Shown: positions 9,679 through 20,404 of the stretch, one piece after another | How positions within the stretch are numbered: position 1 is the stretch's first letter | Layout of the letters: every line of letters starts with the position of its first letter | Source of the DNA: Prorocentrum cordatum | Lineage: Eukaryota > Sar > Dinophyceae > Prorocentrales > Prorocentraceae | Direction: 5' to 3' | NCBI GenBank assembly: GCA_963575745.1 | Contig: CAUYUJ010012202.1 | Coordinates: forward strand, 371,001-435,000 | DNA length: 64,000 nt | Position numbers and translations under genes: made by a program | Notes under the pieces: generated by a model | Database searches by the model: none | Told to the model about the DNA's origin: nothing | Seen by the model: the letters and a program-made list of their open reading frames with translations, nothing else

Positions 9679-10863
9679 CGTAAATCGGGGCGTCGATGAC
9701 CTCGAGAGAGAGATGAGCCGCGGTGCGACCCCGTTGAATTGCGGCTACGACCGCCTTTTCCCGACCGTAACCTCTGAGAGAGTAAGCTCGGTGAATCGAA
9801 GAGCTGCCTCCCGCGGGATCTGGCGCGAGGGGCTGGAACGGGCTCGTCATGGACGCCCGAACCGCCAGGCTCAGTCTTCGGGCGCTTGTCATATGGGGAT
9901 AGCTTCATGTCTATCGGATCTTCTCTCGCCCCCCCCCCCCCCCCGCGCCGTGCATCTGTCGCGGCCCCCCCGGACGAGGTCCCCAGGTCTTCCCCGCGGG
10001 TGCCGCCATCTACGGGGCCCATGCTCTCTGCCGCGCGTCGGACATGGTCCGCGGCACGCCTCGTCGGCGTGCCTTCAGGGGTCGGTGTCTCGAGGGTCTC
10101 CGATGAGCTCGATATGGAAGCCGTCTCCTTCTTGTTGGTCGGAGTCTTGACATCACCTTCCTCGTCGGACGAGCTGGAGTTCACGACGCAGGCTTGCGCG
10201 ACATTGTCGGACAATGGGTTGCGTGGGCGACCTCTTCCTCCATGTCATTATTCTTCCTCATCTGATCCGTCATCGGGAAGAGGCGCAGCTGGCCGCCCAT
10301 GGTTGATCGGGGCGCCGTCATCTCGCATCAGGTCGCTGGTAGGAGAAGGAACACGAATGAGGGCGCAAGGGTTCTTCGACACCAGTTTCAGGATGGCTTT
10401 GTCGCCCCGCTCGGCAAGGGGAAGCTGACGCGCGGGTGACGGGGCTTCCCAATGCCATCTTCTCTGGTTCTTGGATGCGTTGAGAGGTCGACTGCTTCGG
10501 TCCGTCGACATGAGCCATGTGCTTTCCTAGCTTGGTAGGGTCAAGACCACTTCCCATATTCTTGTCGTCTTGCGAGAAGGTGATCTTACTTGCCCCGAGG
10601 CGGCCGACGTGGTCGGTCGCCCTTGGATTGAAACTTTCGGCTGATAACCCATCTTTACTCAACTTAAGCCCAACAGGGCTCAAATCATCAGGTAGTACTG
10701 GTCGTAATGTTGGGGTCCATAGTAGAGGATCCAAGGACATGGCGGAAAGTGAGGTTCGAGTGTCCGTTGAGCAATGTGGGAAGGAAAGATATATGATGTA
10801 GGAAACGCGCGCGAGGGCCCTTTCCGATCCGAAATAGCTTCGGTCAGGCACATGTTCAAGCAA
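9675..10863 (-). pseudogene. N-terminal region of copia-like element, unrecognised
   Basis: Two minus-strand frames, 10318-10863 and 9675-10214, lead into the zinc-binding ORF downstream. The first begins near MLEHVPDRS and has a lysine/serine-rich middle with KLSKDGLSAES. The second is a 179-residue low-complexity stretch rich in Ser, Glu, Arg and Gly, with SSSSDEEGD near its start. I recognise no fold. The even spacing and shared strand suggest the N-terminal part of the retroelement polyprotein. Alternatively, the outer ORF could be an unrelated host fragment next to satellite A. A poly-C run of 14 bases at about 9,931-9,944 is a likely slippage site. Confidence 0.4.
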
Positions 10864-10889
10864 GGTTGTAAACGCACATAAACGGCGGC

Positions 10890-13725
10890 AGGGGGCGCTG
10901 GGTAGTGGGCACTTTCATAAATCGCTGGGTGCAACGCGCAATAAGTCGCTCGTCGCCGCGGCGTCACCTCGCCGCGGTTTCACCTCGCGTGTCCTCGACC
11001 TTCGACCCGATATCGATCCGCCGCCGCCGCCCCCTCCCCCTCGCCCTCCTCTCGGACTTCGATCTTCGTTCCTCCATCCTCCATTCCTCCTCCTCCTCCT
11101 CGCCCTCCCCCTCCGGTCCTGGGGCGTTTTTCGCGCTTCAGGCTTGAGCCCTCTGAGGGCATGTCCTGGTTTGGTTTTTTCGGCCCGAGGTCGAGCGAAG
11201 ACAATTCGGGGCCCCCGCCTGGGGACTGGGCACTTTCAGAAATCGCTGGGCACAGCGTGCGATAGGTCGCTCGTCGCCGAGGTTTTCCCTCGCGATGTGT
11301 TAGTTGCTGCGCATCTTCAACCTTCGGCCCGATGTCGATCCGCCGCCGCCGCCGCCGCCTCCTCCTCCGCCTTTCGAACTTCGATATTCGATCTTCGATC
11401 CTCGATCCTCCATCCAACTCTTCCTCCTCCTCCTCCTCCTCCATTCCGGTCCTGGGCCGTTTTTTTCGCGCTCCTGATGCGAGCCCCTGAGAGCTTGTGC
11501 TGGCGTGGTTTTGCGGCCCGCGGTCGAGCGAAGACAATTCGGGGCCCCCACCTGGGGAACGGGCGCTTTCATGACTCGCTGGGCACAGCGCGCGGTAGGT
11601 CGCTCGGCGCCGAGATTCCCCCTCGCGACGCGTCAGTTGCTGCGTAGCTTCAACCTTCGACCCGATATCGATCCGCCGCCACCGCCGCCCCCCCCCCTCG
11701 ACCTCCTCTCGAACTTCGATCTTCGAACCTCGATCCTCCGTCCGACTCCTCCTCCCCCTCCAGTCCTGGGACGTTCTCTCACGCTTCTGATTTGCGCCCT
11801 TGAGAGCTTGTCCTGGCTCGGTTTTTCGGCCCGTGGTCGAGGCTCCCACCTGGGGAGTGGGCGCTTCTCATTAATCGCTGGGTATAGCGCACGGTAGGTC
11901 GCTCGTCGCCGCGCGGCTTCAACCTTCGACCCGACATCGATCCGCCACCGCCGCCGCCTCCTCCTTCCCCTCTCGAACTTCGATCTTCAATCCTCGATCC
12001 TCGATCCTCCATCCAACTCCCCCTCCTCCCCCCCCCTCCTCTTCCTCCGGCCCTAAGAAGGTTGTTTTTTTCACGCTTCTGATTTGTGCACTTGAAGGCC
12101 TGTCCTGGTTCGTTCGTTCGGCCCGTGGTCACGCGAAGACAATTCGAGGCCCCCACCTGGGGAGTGGGCACACGCGCGCATGGCTGGGTACAGCGTGCGA
12201 TCGGTCGCTCGTCGCCGAGGCTTCCCCTCGCGATGTGCTAGCTGCTGCGCGGCTTCAACCTTCGACCCGATATCGATCCGCCGCCGCCGCCTCCTCCTCT
12301 TCCTCTCCCACTTCGATCTTCGACCCTCGATCCTCAGTCCTCCATCCAACTCCGCCCCCCCCCCCCTCGGTCCTGGGGCGGTTTTTCTCAGCGATTCTGA
12401 TTTGAGCCATTGAGGGCTGGTCCTGGTTTGGTTTTTCGGCCCGTGGTCGAGCGAGGACAATTCGGGGCCCCCGCCTGGGGAGTGGGCACATTAATGAATC
12501 GCTGGGGGCAGCGCACGATGGGTCGCTCGTCGCCGAGGCTTCCCCTCGCGAGGTGTTAGTTGCTGCGTAGCTTCAACCTTCGACCCGGCATCGATCCGCC
12601 GCCGCCGCCGCCTCCCCCTCTCGACCTTCGATCTTCCATCCTCGATCCTGAATCCTCGATTCCCCATCCAACGCCTCCTCCTCCTCCTCCTGCTCCTCCT
12701 CCTCCTGTCCTGAGACGTTTGTTTTCGCGCTGCTGATTTGAGCCCTTGAGGGGTTGTGCTGGCGTGTTTTTTTCGGCCCGCGGTCGAAGGGGAACAATTT
12801 GGAGCCCCCACCTGCGGGGTGGCATTTTCATAAATCGCCCGGCGCAGCGCGCAATAGGTCGCTCGTCGCCGAGGTTTCCCCTCGCGATGTGTTAGTTGTT
12901 GCGTAGCTTCAACCGTCGACCCGACATCGATCCGCCGCCGCCGCCGCCTCCTCCTCCTCCTCTAGATCTTCGATCCTGGATCCTGGATCCTCCATCCAAC
13001 TCCTCATCCTCGTCGTCGTCGTCCTCCTCCTCCTCCGGTCTTGGAACGTTTCGTCACGCTTCTGATTTGAGCCCTTGAGGGCTTGTCCTGGTTTGGTTTT
13101 TCGGCCCGTGGTCGAGCGAAAACAATTCGGGGCCCCACCTGGGGAGTGGACACTTTCATAAATCGCTCGCTGGGTATAGCCTGCGATCGGTCGCTCGTCG
13201 CCGAAGGTTTCCCCTCGCGATGTGTTACTTGCTGCGTAGCTTCAACTTTCGACCTGACATCGATGCGCCGCTGCCACCACCGCCTGCTCCTGATCCTCCT
13301 CCTCTCGACCTTCGATCTTCCATCTTCGATTCTCGATCCTCCATCCAACTCCTCCTCCTCCTCCTCCAGTCCTGGAGGGTTGTTTTCACGATTCTGATTT
13401 GAGCCCTTGAGGGCTGGTCCTGGTTTGGTCTTTCGGTCCGTGGTCGAGCGAAGACAACTCGGGGCTCCCACCAGGAGAATGGGCACCTTCATAAACCGCT
13501 GGGTACAGTGCGCGATAGGTCGCTCGTCGCCGAGGTTTCCCCTCGCGATGTGTTATATGCTGCGAAACTTCAACCTTCGAGACGATATCGATCCGCCGCC
13601 GCCGCCTCATCCTCTTCCTCCTCCTCCTCCTCTCGATATTCGATCTTCCATCCTGGATCCTCGATCCTCTATCCAGCTTCTCCTCCTCCTCCTCCTGCTC
13701 TTCCTCCCCCTCCTGTTCTGTACTG
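10890..13725. repeat. Satellite A: nine ~322-bp tandem units
   Basis: The landmark GGGCACTTTCATAAATCGCT recurs with variations at about 10,911, 11,231, 11,565, 11,863, 12,170, 12,488, 12,823, 13,151 and 13,485 (steps 298-335, mean ~322). Each unit then has GGTCGCTCGTCGCCGAGG, a CCG run after ATCGAT, a CTC-rich tract of variable length, a GAGCCCTTGAGGG word and GGCCCGTGGTCGAGCGAA. Length differences come mostly from the CCG and CTC runs. The last unit fades at ~13,725. Open frames on either strand, such as 10980-11849, are repeat artefacts. Confidence 0.95.
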
Positions 13726-15943
13726 TAAGTCCCAAGAAGGACATTGTTGCCGACATTCTGGGCAAAGAACGGGCGGACATGCGACATGATCAACAAGCGC
13801 CCAGAAATGCTGGGGTCGCGACCGCGGGCACTTGCCCTCTGCGTGCCCTGTCCCAGGGGGCCAGGCCGGCCAAATATAAGACACTTTTGCGGGCCCTGCT
13901 GCTGCTGCTGCTCCTCCTCCTCCTCCTCCTCCTCATCCTCCTCGTTCTGTCTCTGGGCACACCGCAGGCTGTTGGGAGCTGGCGCTATTTTCTGCCAGGA
14001 AACCCAGCGGCTCCAAAAATCTGGAGCGGTCAAATTCCCCTGCCATTAGAAGCCGTCGTTTGCCGTTGTCGGACCCCGGGGCCGTCATGAAGTGGCCCAG
14101 GATGAGACACCAGATCTGGCGGACGGGGTCAAGAGGTGAGGCGGGCCATGTCTCGAAAATCTCGAGATGCCACGTTTGGGTGTCTGCTCCCTACTGGCGG
14201 GCAGGCCCTCGTCACCTCTCGGCATCCCCTGCTTCATCTCCCCTCCCCGAGAAATGGGGGAGCGGCGCCCCTCGGACTGCACGGCCATGCTACAGCTTGA
14301 CGCTGCTCGCAGATTTCGAGCGCGGGTCGAGGAAGCTTTGGGGGGGGCACCAGGCGCGCGAATCCTACAGATCGAAAACATCATCCACCTGCTTTTCCTC
14401 GTCCTCCTCCTGGCGCACACTCCCAAACCCCAAGGCCGCACATGACGCGGAGGGACGGCGCGCGCCTCCTCGTCCCCTGGATCCTACCTGTGGCATCCGC
14501 GTGCATCGTTCAGGTTTCGGACCACGCGTCGCAGCGGCACGCTACGACCCAAGGGGAAGAGGTGGAGTAAGATGGCCCTTCAATGTATCCAGAGATGGTC
14601 ACACCAAGCTGCAAAGACGAGGCGCGGTAATCATAAGCGGTGGTCTGTCTGCTGTATAACATTACCCCGAATCGGCCTGAGATAGCCACGAGGTGCCCAA
14701 AACGCTTCACGATGCTTCAAGATGCCTTCCCATATCTAGCCCCACGCATCACAACGACCAGGATGGCCATGGTGATCACCGTCCAGAATGACCAACCCTC
14801 TGCAATCCTTCCAACCAGAGGCGATCGTGTTTTTGACATGTACCCTCTGTGTCCAGAAGTAGCGCATGTGTGCCGACATTATCATACGCGAGGCTTGACC
14901 GGTAAAGCCAACATAATGCAGAACTCAGAAATCATCACTTTCCCTGTTACATAATACGTCGATGTGTCGAGCGAAGCCTTCGCACATCGCGCGTTATGCA
15001 AGTGAGTTCTTAAAGATTGTCGGCCGTACCCTGCTGCGTCATTATCTCTCTTCTCCGCATCGTCCTCGTCCACTTCCCCGTCCTCCTCCACCCCGTCCTC
15101 GTTCTCGTCATTGGCATTTTCTCCCCCACGAACTTTCTCTTCTCTCCCCTTCCTCCTATCATCAATCGTCTCCTCCATCATCCGTCCTCCTCCTACTGCT
15201 GCTTCGCCTCTTCATATTTTCAAGAGGGCGTCTCCTCCTCGCGCACCCCGCAGGGCGACGGACAATCAACGTTTCGGCTATAATCCTTGCGGGCCCCTGG
15301 TCTGCAAACCAAAACACCTTTGCGCGGAGGAGGGGGGGGAGGGGAAGCGGTGGAACGGAAATGAAGAGGATGTTAAGGAGGAGGAGGAGGAAGAGAAGCG
15401 TACTGGCCACAGAGAAGAGGGCGGACAAGAGCAAGAACAAAAGAGCGACGCCCGTCCACGGGCAAGAGAAAGAGGACACTGGAGGGGAGTCCACATCCCC
15501 TCAAGGGGGCTTTGCATGCTCCTGGCGCCGGCCACTACTACACTACGGCATGAAGTGTGCAGCATCGCAGGGGAGGACGAGGAGGAGGAGGAGGAGGAGG
15601 AGGAGGAGGAGGAGGAGGAGGAGGAGGAGGAGGAGGATGAGGAGGAGGAGCAGCAGCGGAGTGAGGAGCACGAGGTGAAGCAGCAGCAGCTGGAGGGAGG
15701 ATGTGAAGGGGACGTCGTGGGGAAGCTGGCTGAGGGGGGAAAAGAGCTAGAATCGGCAATACTTTGTCGATAGATCGGCGACAGGCCCACGACATCAACT
15801 CCGCCGGTTCCTGGGCGGGGTGGGCTATCGGGCCGCTGTCGGTGATGAGTGGGCGATTCGGGGTCGATGCATCCCCGCTGAGCCTATCCCCCTGACATTG
15901 CCCCTGAGGATGAAGGGCACAGACAGAAAGATATTGAGACGGA

Positions 15944-15975
<32 letters not shown>

Positions 15976-16288
15976 GAGAGAGAGACTGCGGGGTCCAGGA
16001 ACGCCTGGCGCAGCCACGCACCCAGGCCGCCGCAGCCAGCTCGCGAAGCCGCTGCCGCAACACCTCTCGCCGCAGCTGGCCGGAGGCGAAGCCGGCGCAG
16101 TAGCAGCCCGCGCCGGCCCACAGCGGGCCCAGCGCAGGCCTCCTGGTGGGGGGAAACACGCGGGGGGCAGGAGGAGTAGAGCACGGTGCAGCGATCTGAT
16201 ACGGGAACGGAGCGGAGGACAGGAGGAGGACGCGCGCGACATGGAGCGGCGGGTCGCGTCCAGCATGACGCAGCTGAGGTGCCGCGCG
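13726..16288. other. Non-coding interval with simple repeats
   Basis: No convincing gene. Contents: a CTG/CTC tract at 13,901-13,945; mixed unique sequence at 13,950-15,050; a CTC-rich stretch at 15,060-15,210; a GGA-rich stretch at 15,320-15,420; a nearly pure GGA run at 15,572-15,660; and a GA run at 15,944-15,986. The plus-strand frame 15111-15773 is mostly poly-Glu from the GGA run and the minus frame is poly-Ser, so neither is supported. The 16,000-16,280 part is GC-rich without recognisable motifs. Confidence 0.6.
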
Positions 16289-16305
16289 ACGTCCAGCGGG
16301 AGGAG
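16289..16305. repeat. Probable target-site duplication of LINE-A, 3' copy
   Basis: Plus-strand ACGTCCAGCGGGAGGAG lies 25 bases beyond the LINE-A stop codon (minus-strand TAA at 16,331-16,333). It matches the 5' flank with one mismatch, defining the likely 3' end of the element. Confidence 0.6.
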
Positions 16306-16330
16306 CGCACGTCCATTGGAGGTCCCTCAG

Positions 16331-18633
16331 TTAGTCCCTCGTGAGCGCCGCATGGCGGATAGAAAATTGGAAGGTGTAGCTGCCATACTGATGCGGAGGT
16401 TCGATCAGTGCAGCGCGTAATTTATGAAAGATCGAGTGGGCTAGCGCCACCAGATCATGTGCTGAATTAGTGTTCGGGTCAGTATCTTGATACTCCTCCG
16501 CCGTTCCCAAGCCAAGCCAGAGGAACGGGGGAGCGGTGGGGATGAAAAGACGAGGAAGAGCAAGCATGTGAAGCAGACGGGGGCAGGGGAGGTAGTGGAG
16601 GAACGAGTCGGGGCAGCGTGGGCAGCCAAACCTGCATGGTAGAGGCGTGAGGATCTTCACTCGGTGGTTCGTGATCCGCGCGCCCGTGAGCGTCTTCAGG
16701 TGGGCCCCCACCTTAGCTGGCGCTGACTTCATCAGCACCGCTCCGAGGGCTAGCCACCTAGCGCGGGCGGAAGCTAGCGAGGGGCAAACATCAGCAGGAA
16801 ACCACGTGCACAGCCGAGCGTGGATGCGCTCATGGAAGCGGTCTGGATAGACCAGCGCGGTGAGGCGCTGTATGAAGGCGCCTTGCGGCCGAGCTTTCTT
16901 CCCTCCCCGACGACGACGACCCCGCCCGAATCCGACCCCCCCAGGAGGAGACGCCGAAGCCGCATCAGGGATGGCCCCGCGTGCGGCCGCGCAGGCCTGG
17001 AGCAGAGACTCAGGAGGGAAAGGGAGGTCATGGCAGGTGGTGAAGAGGCGATAGTATTGGAGGATGCCTTTCTTATTAAGCCAGCACTTCGCTGACAGCA
17101 ATTGCGCGCGAACTCGCATGTGCAACCCGTGAACGTCGACGCCCTCCCACCACCAGTCAAAGCTCTCCGCCCAGCCTCGAAGGGTGCGCACGCTGGCTCG
17201 CCATGCATTCGCAAGGGCATGCACCCGCACACTCGTGACGGTGGCTGCTTTTCAGCCAATTCTCCATGCTCAAAAAGTCGTGCAAAGCGAAGGAGCTCGG
17301 CGGCATGCGTGACAGCTCGCGCAATGCATAATATTCATTCTTCAGTATTTCAGCACGCAGCGGGGATAATTGAGCAATATATCCTAGAACTGACAAAGCC
17401 GTGCACTCATACAAGCGAATCGAAACATCACTTGGGGATCGACTACTAGCTACCATGCGAACACGAGTCCACCATTTCTGCCCCGCCTCGTGCCACTGAA
17501 GCGACAGGGTGGCGGCTGGCCCAATCAGCACCCCCAAGTATTTCGCATGGCCAGCGATCCTCACATTCGACCAGGCTGGAACAAGGCTCGCAATGATGGC
17601 AGCATGCTGCGTGACCTCTGTGACGGTGCATTCAACGGCTAGCGGAACGACTACACACTTCGCTGTCTGGAGCATGAGGTTTGCTAGCTTCTTGGCATAT
17701 TGGAAGGCTGCATAAAGAAGTGGAAGCAGCATGCTATCGTTTAAAACCACACCTGCATCATGGGCACATGCTCCCAGAGTGGCGCCCTCTTTACTGGGGA
17801 AGGGGCGGGCGGGGTGGCGGAGGAGGGGGTCAAAGCCCAAGGCCCAGAGGGGGCCAGAAAGGGGGCGCCCTTGGGGCACGCCTGAAGCAATCTCGAACAT
17901 GGGCGCAACTTCCGAGCCAACCGAGAGGTGGGCCAGAGAACCTGCTGCGAGGGCATTGATGGCGAAGCAACATCCTGTGTGCAAGCGATGCCTTCTTCAG
18001 CACAAGCCGTAGCCACGTTTGGCTCATCATGGGGAAGGCAGCTTTAATGTCAAAGCTCAAAAAGATTGGCTGCGAGTCTTCGTGGACGACACCTGCTCTC
18101 CGAGCCGCTGTGTCCATGGCAAGTATGTTGTGGCCTAGATTGCGCCCTTCAACGAACCCTTGCTGGACCTCGTGGGCCCTTTGGACCACGCAATGCTGCA
18201 GCTGCTGGTTGAGCGTGGACGCCAGAAGCTTGCTGTCCGAATTCTTCAGCGACAACGGGCGGAGGGCCCCTGGGTCTCTAACGCAATCCGCGGTGTCCCG
18301 CGGGTCCTCGCCCCTGGGGATAAAAGCAAAAACGCTGTGGCCCAAGCCTTCAGGAGGGGGCTGCCCGCCCATCAGGTAGAGGAGGAGACGGTAGAGGACG
18401 TCAAGGCAGGTTGGATGGCCCTTCCACGCGGCGTAGGTGGGCCTATCTGGCCCACGTGCTGATTCTCGAGCTCGCCCTAAACAAGTGGCCATTTCTTCCC
18501 GCGCGGGGGCATGAAAGTCAAAGGATGGATGGCCAGGCATATTGGAGTCTAGAAAAAGCAGAATCTTATCTATCGGCATCGCTTTCTCCGTGAAAACTGG
18601 TTGCCGGCATTCTTCGGTGGCCAGTCTGAGCAA
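16331..18633 (-). pseudogene. LINE-A reverse transcriptase and C-terminal zinc motif, damaged
   Basis: Three frames in order. In 17830-18633: FAFIPRGEDPRDTADC, ALRPLSLKNSDSKLLAS, QQGFVEGRNLGHNIL and motif A IFLSFDIKAAFPMMSQ. In 17157-17984: motif B ASGVPQGRPLSGPLW, then motif C as GACAHDAGVVL, where the first catalytic Asp is His (codon at 17,760-17,762), then AKYLGVLIGPAA. In 16331-17230: HLKTLTGARITNHRVKIL and CRFGCPRCPDSFLHYLPC, the Cys/His cluster common at the C-terminus of non-LTR RTs. Frameshifts lie near 17,960 and 17,200. The order and the GVPQG box place it with the LINE-type RVT_1 family. The lost Asp and two frameshifts make this copy inactive. Confidence 0.78.
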
Positions 18634-18806
18634 CGCGCGCCCCCTTCAAAACGAGACGTCTTTGTCTTGGCCTCCAAAGCAACGCCCTGCGAAGGGACTT
18701 ATCCTGCATTTTGCCCCAATGTGCGGCCTCTCGGGGATTCGAGCGCGCCCTACTAGCTGCTTCATCTTGCATCCTCTCATGGCGGGCGGCATTCCGGCTA
18801 AGGACC

Positions 18807-20404
18807 TCATTTCTGAATTCTTCCTCTCGCTGGAGCACGACCTTTTTTGCCTGCGATCTGCAAAAACTTCTGGCCGTACTCTGAGTCTTGCTGCATCCGT
18901 GATGCCGCGCGAACATCTTGGCGCCAAATGGCTCGTGCAATAGAACGGAGGGCCATGCATCTAGCTTCTGTCGTGAAGAACTCTCCTGGCGCACCGCGCT
19001 GCCTGCTGCGCTGCTGTCGGGCCGTGCCTGACGAAATTCCCCCGTCTGACAGGCCTGCTGGTCGGGGCGTACCTGGCGAAATTCCCCCGTCGACTGAACA
19101 GGTGGCCCGTGTGTTATTCTGGCCTACGTTGGGATCCTTCATAAGCTCTCTACGCGCAACTGCGGCAGCAACGAACATGTGTTCTTTGAGGAGAGACCAA
19201 GCCTCAGGAGGAGGAAGGGGCTCATGTTCGAAGCCTGCCATACAGTTCGCGAGAATATGATTATATCTCGGGTGCTTAAAAATGAAGGGTGGGATTGTCT
19301 GCTGGCCTTTTGGCGTCGGACCCCTGGGCTTCAGGGTCAGAGACAAAATGGCATGGTCACTCAACTGCCAGTCTGCTAGCTCAGGCGCTTCTTGGATCAG
19401 ATCCAGCGTCGGTTCCGTTTCGATGAGAAAATGGGGGGGAGAGAGACAAAGGCACGGTCGATCGAGGAAAGCGAGGCGGAGGGTCGGGAGACATGAGTTG
19501 GAAGATCCGTCGCGATCTCCGTCATCTGGCCTGAAAAAAAAAACGAGCGCCAGAAACCATCGTGGTGATTGGCTCTCCCCTCCAGGGAGAGACGCGCCTG
19601 GCGGTGCTCAGGAAACGGCAGCGAGTCGTTCGGTCTGTCCGACACGTTGAAGCCGCCGATCGCAATCGCCAGCCGGTGCATCTCATCCGCACGGGCCCAG
19701 GAGGCGTTTCCCTGCCGACGGTGGCGAAGTACTGTTTTCTGCGCAGCATTCAATTCAAAGTTGTGAGCATTGATGATGCGGATCTCCGTATTGGTGTTCG
19801 GGTTCATGATGCTCAGGCTGTGCGCTCTTCCTTCTGCGATAACCTCTGGGTCAAACTTCGGGCGAAGACGTTCCGGCACTTCTAGGAGCGCTGCGCCGGA
19901 ATACCATGGGACCAAGATTGCAGCACCACCAACACCAGGCCGATGTCCCATGGTTGTGAACACTTTGTATTCATATGGGTATTGCCGAATATAGTTTACC
20001 AATGATTCTTCATGGGTGCCGTGAACTTCTTGAAGACATATCAGTGCACGATGTTTCATCAGCGCCGCCAGCCCTGCAACATGTGCCCTTCTTTTGGACG
20101 GCTTTCGGCATATAAAGGCTGCGGCGCTCCACGAGAAAATCTGGATCTCCTGATCGCCAGGCCCCAGGTCCCATGGTCGCCATTTCGCGTCAGGAGCAAG
20201 ACCGTGATGCTGTGTCCACTTCCTTAAACATGTGGTGGAAGGCTTGATTGATTGCTTCTTTGTCCAGTGTGTATTCTGCGCATGCTTGCGGGTTCCAAGC
20301 CAGCTTTGATTGGTCATTGGGAGCGCTTCCTGGCAAGATCTCAACCACTGGAAGATTCCCACAATATACCAATCACACTGCTCTTTTTGCCCATCATTCA
20401 CCAT
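18807..20404 (-). pseudogene. LINE-A endonuclease (EEP family), damaged
   Basis: Frame 19397-20404 shows the exonuclease-endonuclease-phosphatase series: ALICLQEVHGTHEESL (metal-binding Glu), GGAAILVPWYSG, IRIINAHNFE, then IAIGGFNVSD where GDFN would be expected (Asp to Gly), and SLSSIDRAFVSLP. Frame 18807-19364 supplies the last motif, SDHAILSLTL, so phase changes near 19,365-19,400. The enzyme nicks target DNA to prime reverse transcription. The Asp-to-Gly change in the GDFN box probably abolishes activity. The frame also holds a tandem duplication of ~45 bases (19,020-19,100), read as GGISPGTPRPAGLSDGGIS. ORF2 may start at the ATG at 20,404, which overlaps the ORF1 stop. Confidence 0.7.

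Larger units (their letters stand above)
556..10863 (-). mobile_element. Decayed Ty1/copia-type retroelement (overall extent)
   Basis: Read on the minus strand, the domains come in the order Gag-type coiled-coil ORFs, Gag, zinc knuckles, protease, integrase, reverse transcriptase and C-terminal region. Protease-integrase-RT is the diagnostic Ty1/copia order, because gypsy elements place integrase last. Several frameshifts split what should be one or two polyproteins, and the RT has lost a catalytic Asp. I could not identify flanking LTRs: the 5' side runs directly into satellite A and the 3' side into GGA repeats, so the limits given are those of the coding remains. Elements of this layout, with a long cysteine/coiled-coil region before Gag, are to my knowledge common in dinoflagellate genomes, but the family assignment is inferred from motifs only. 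Confidence 0.8.

Noticed and set aside
15111-15790. Plus-strand 220-codon frame with a poly-Glu run and the minus-strand poly-Ser frame
   Set aside because: Both are produced by the GGA microsatellite at 15,572-15,660; flanking residues show no domain.
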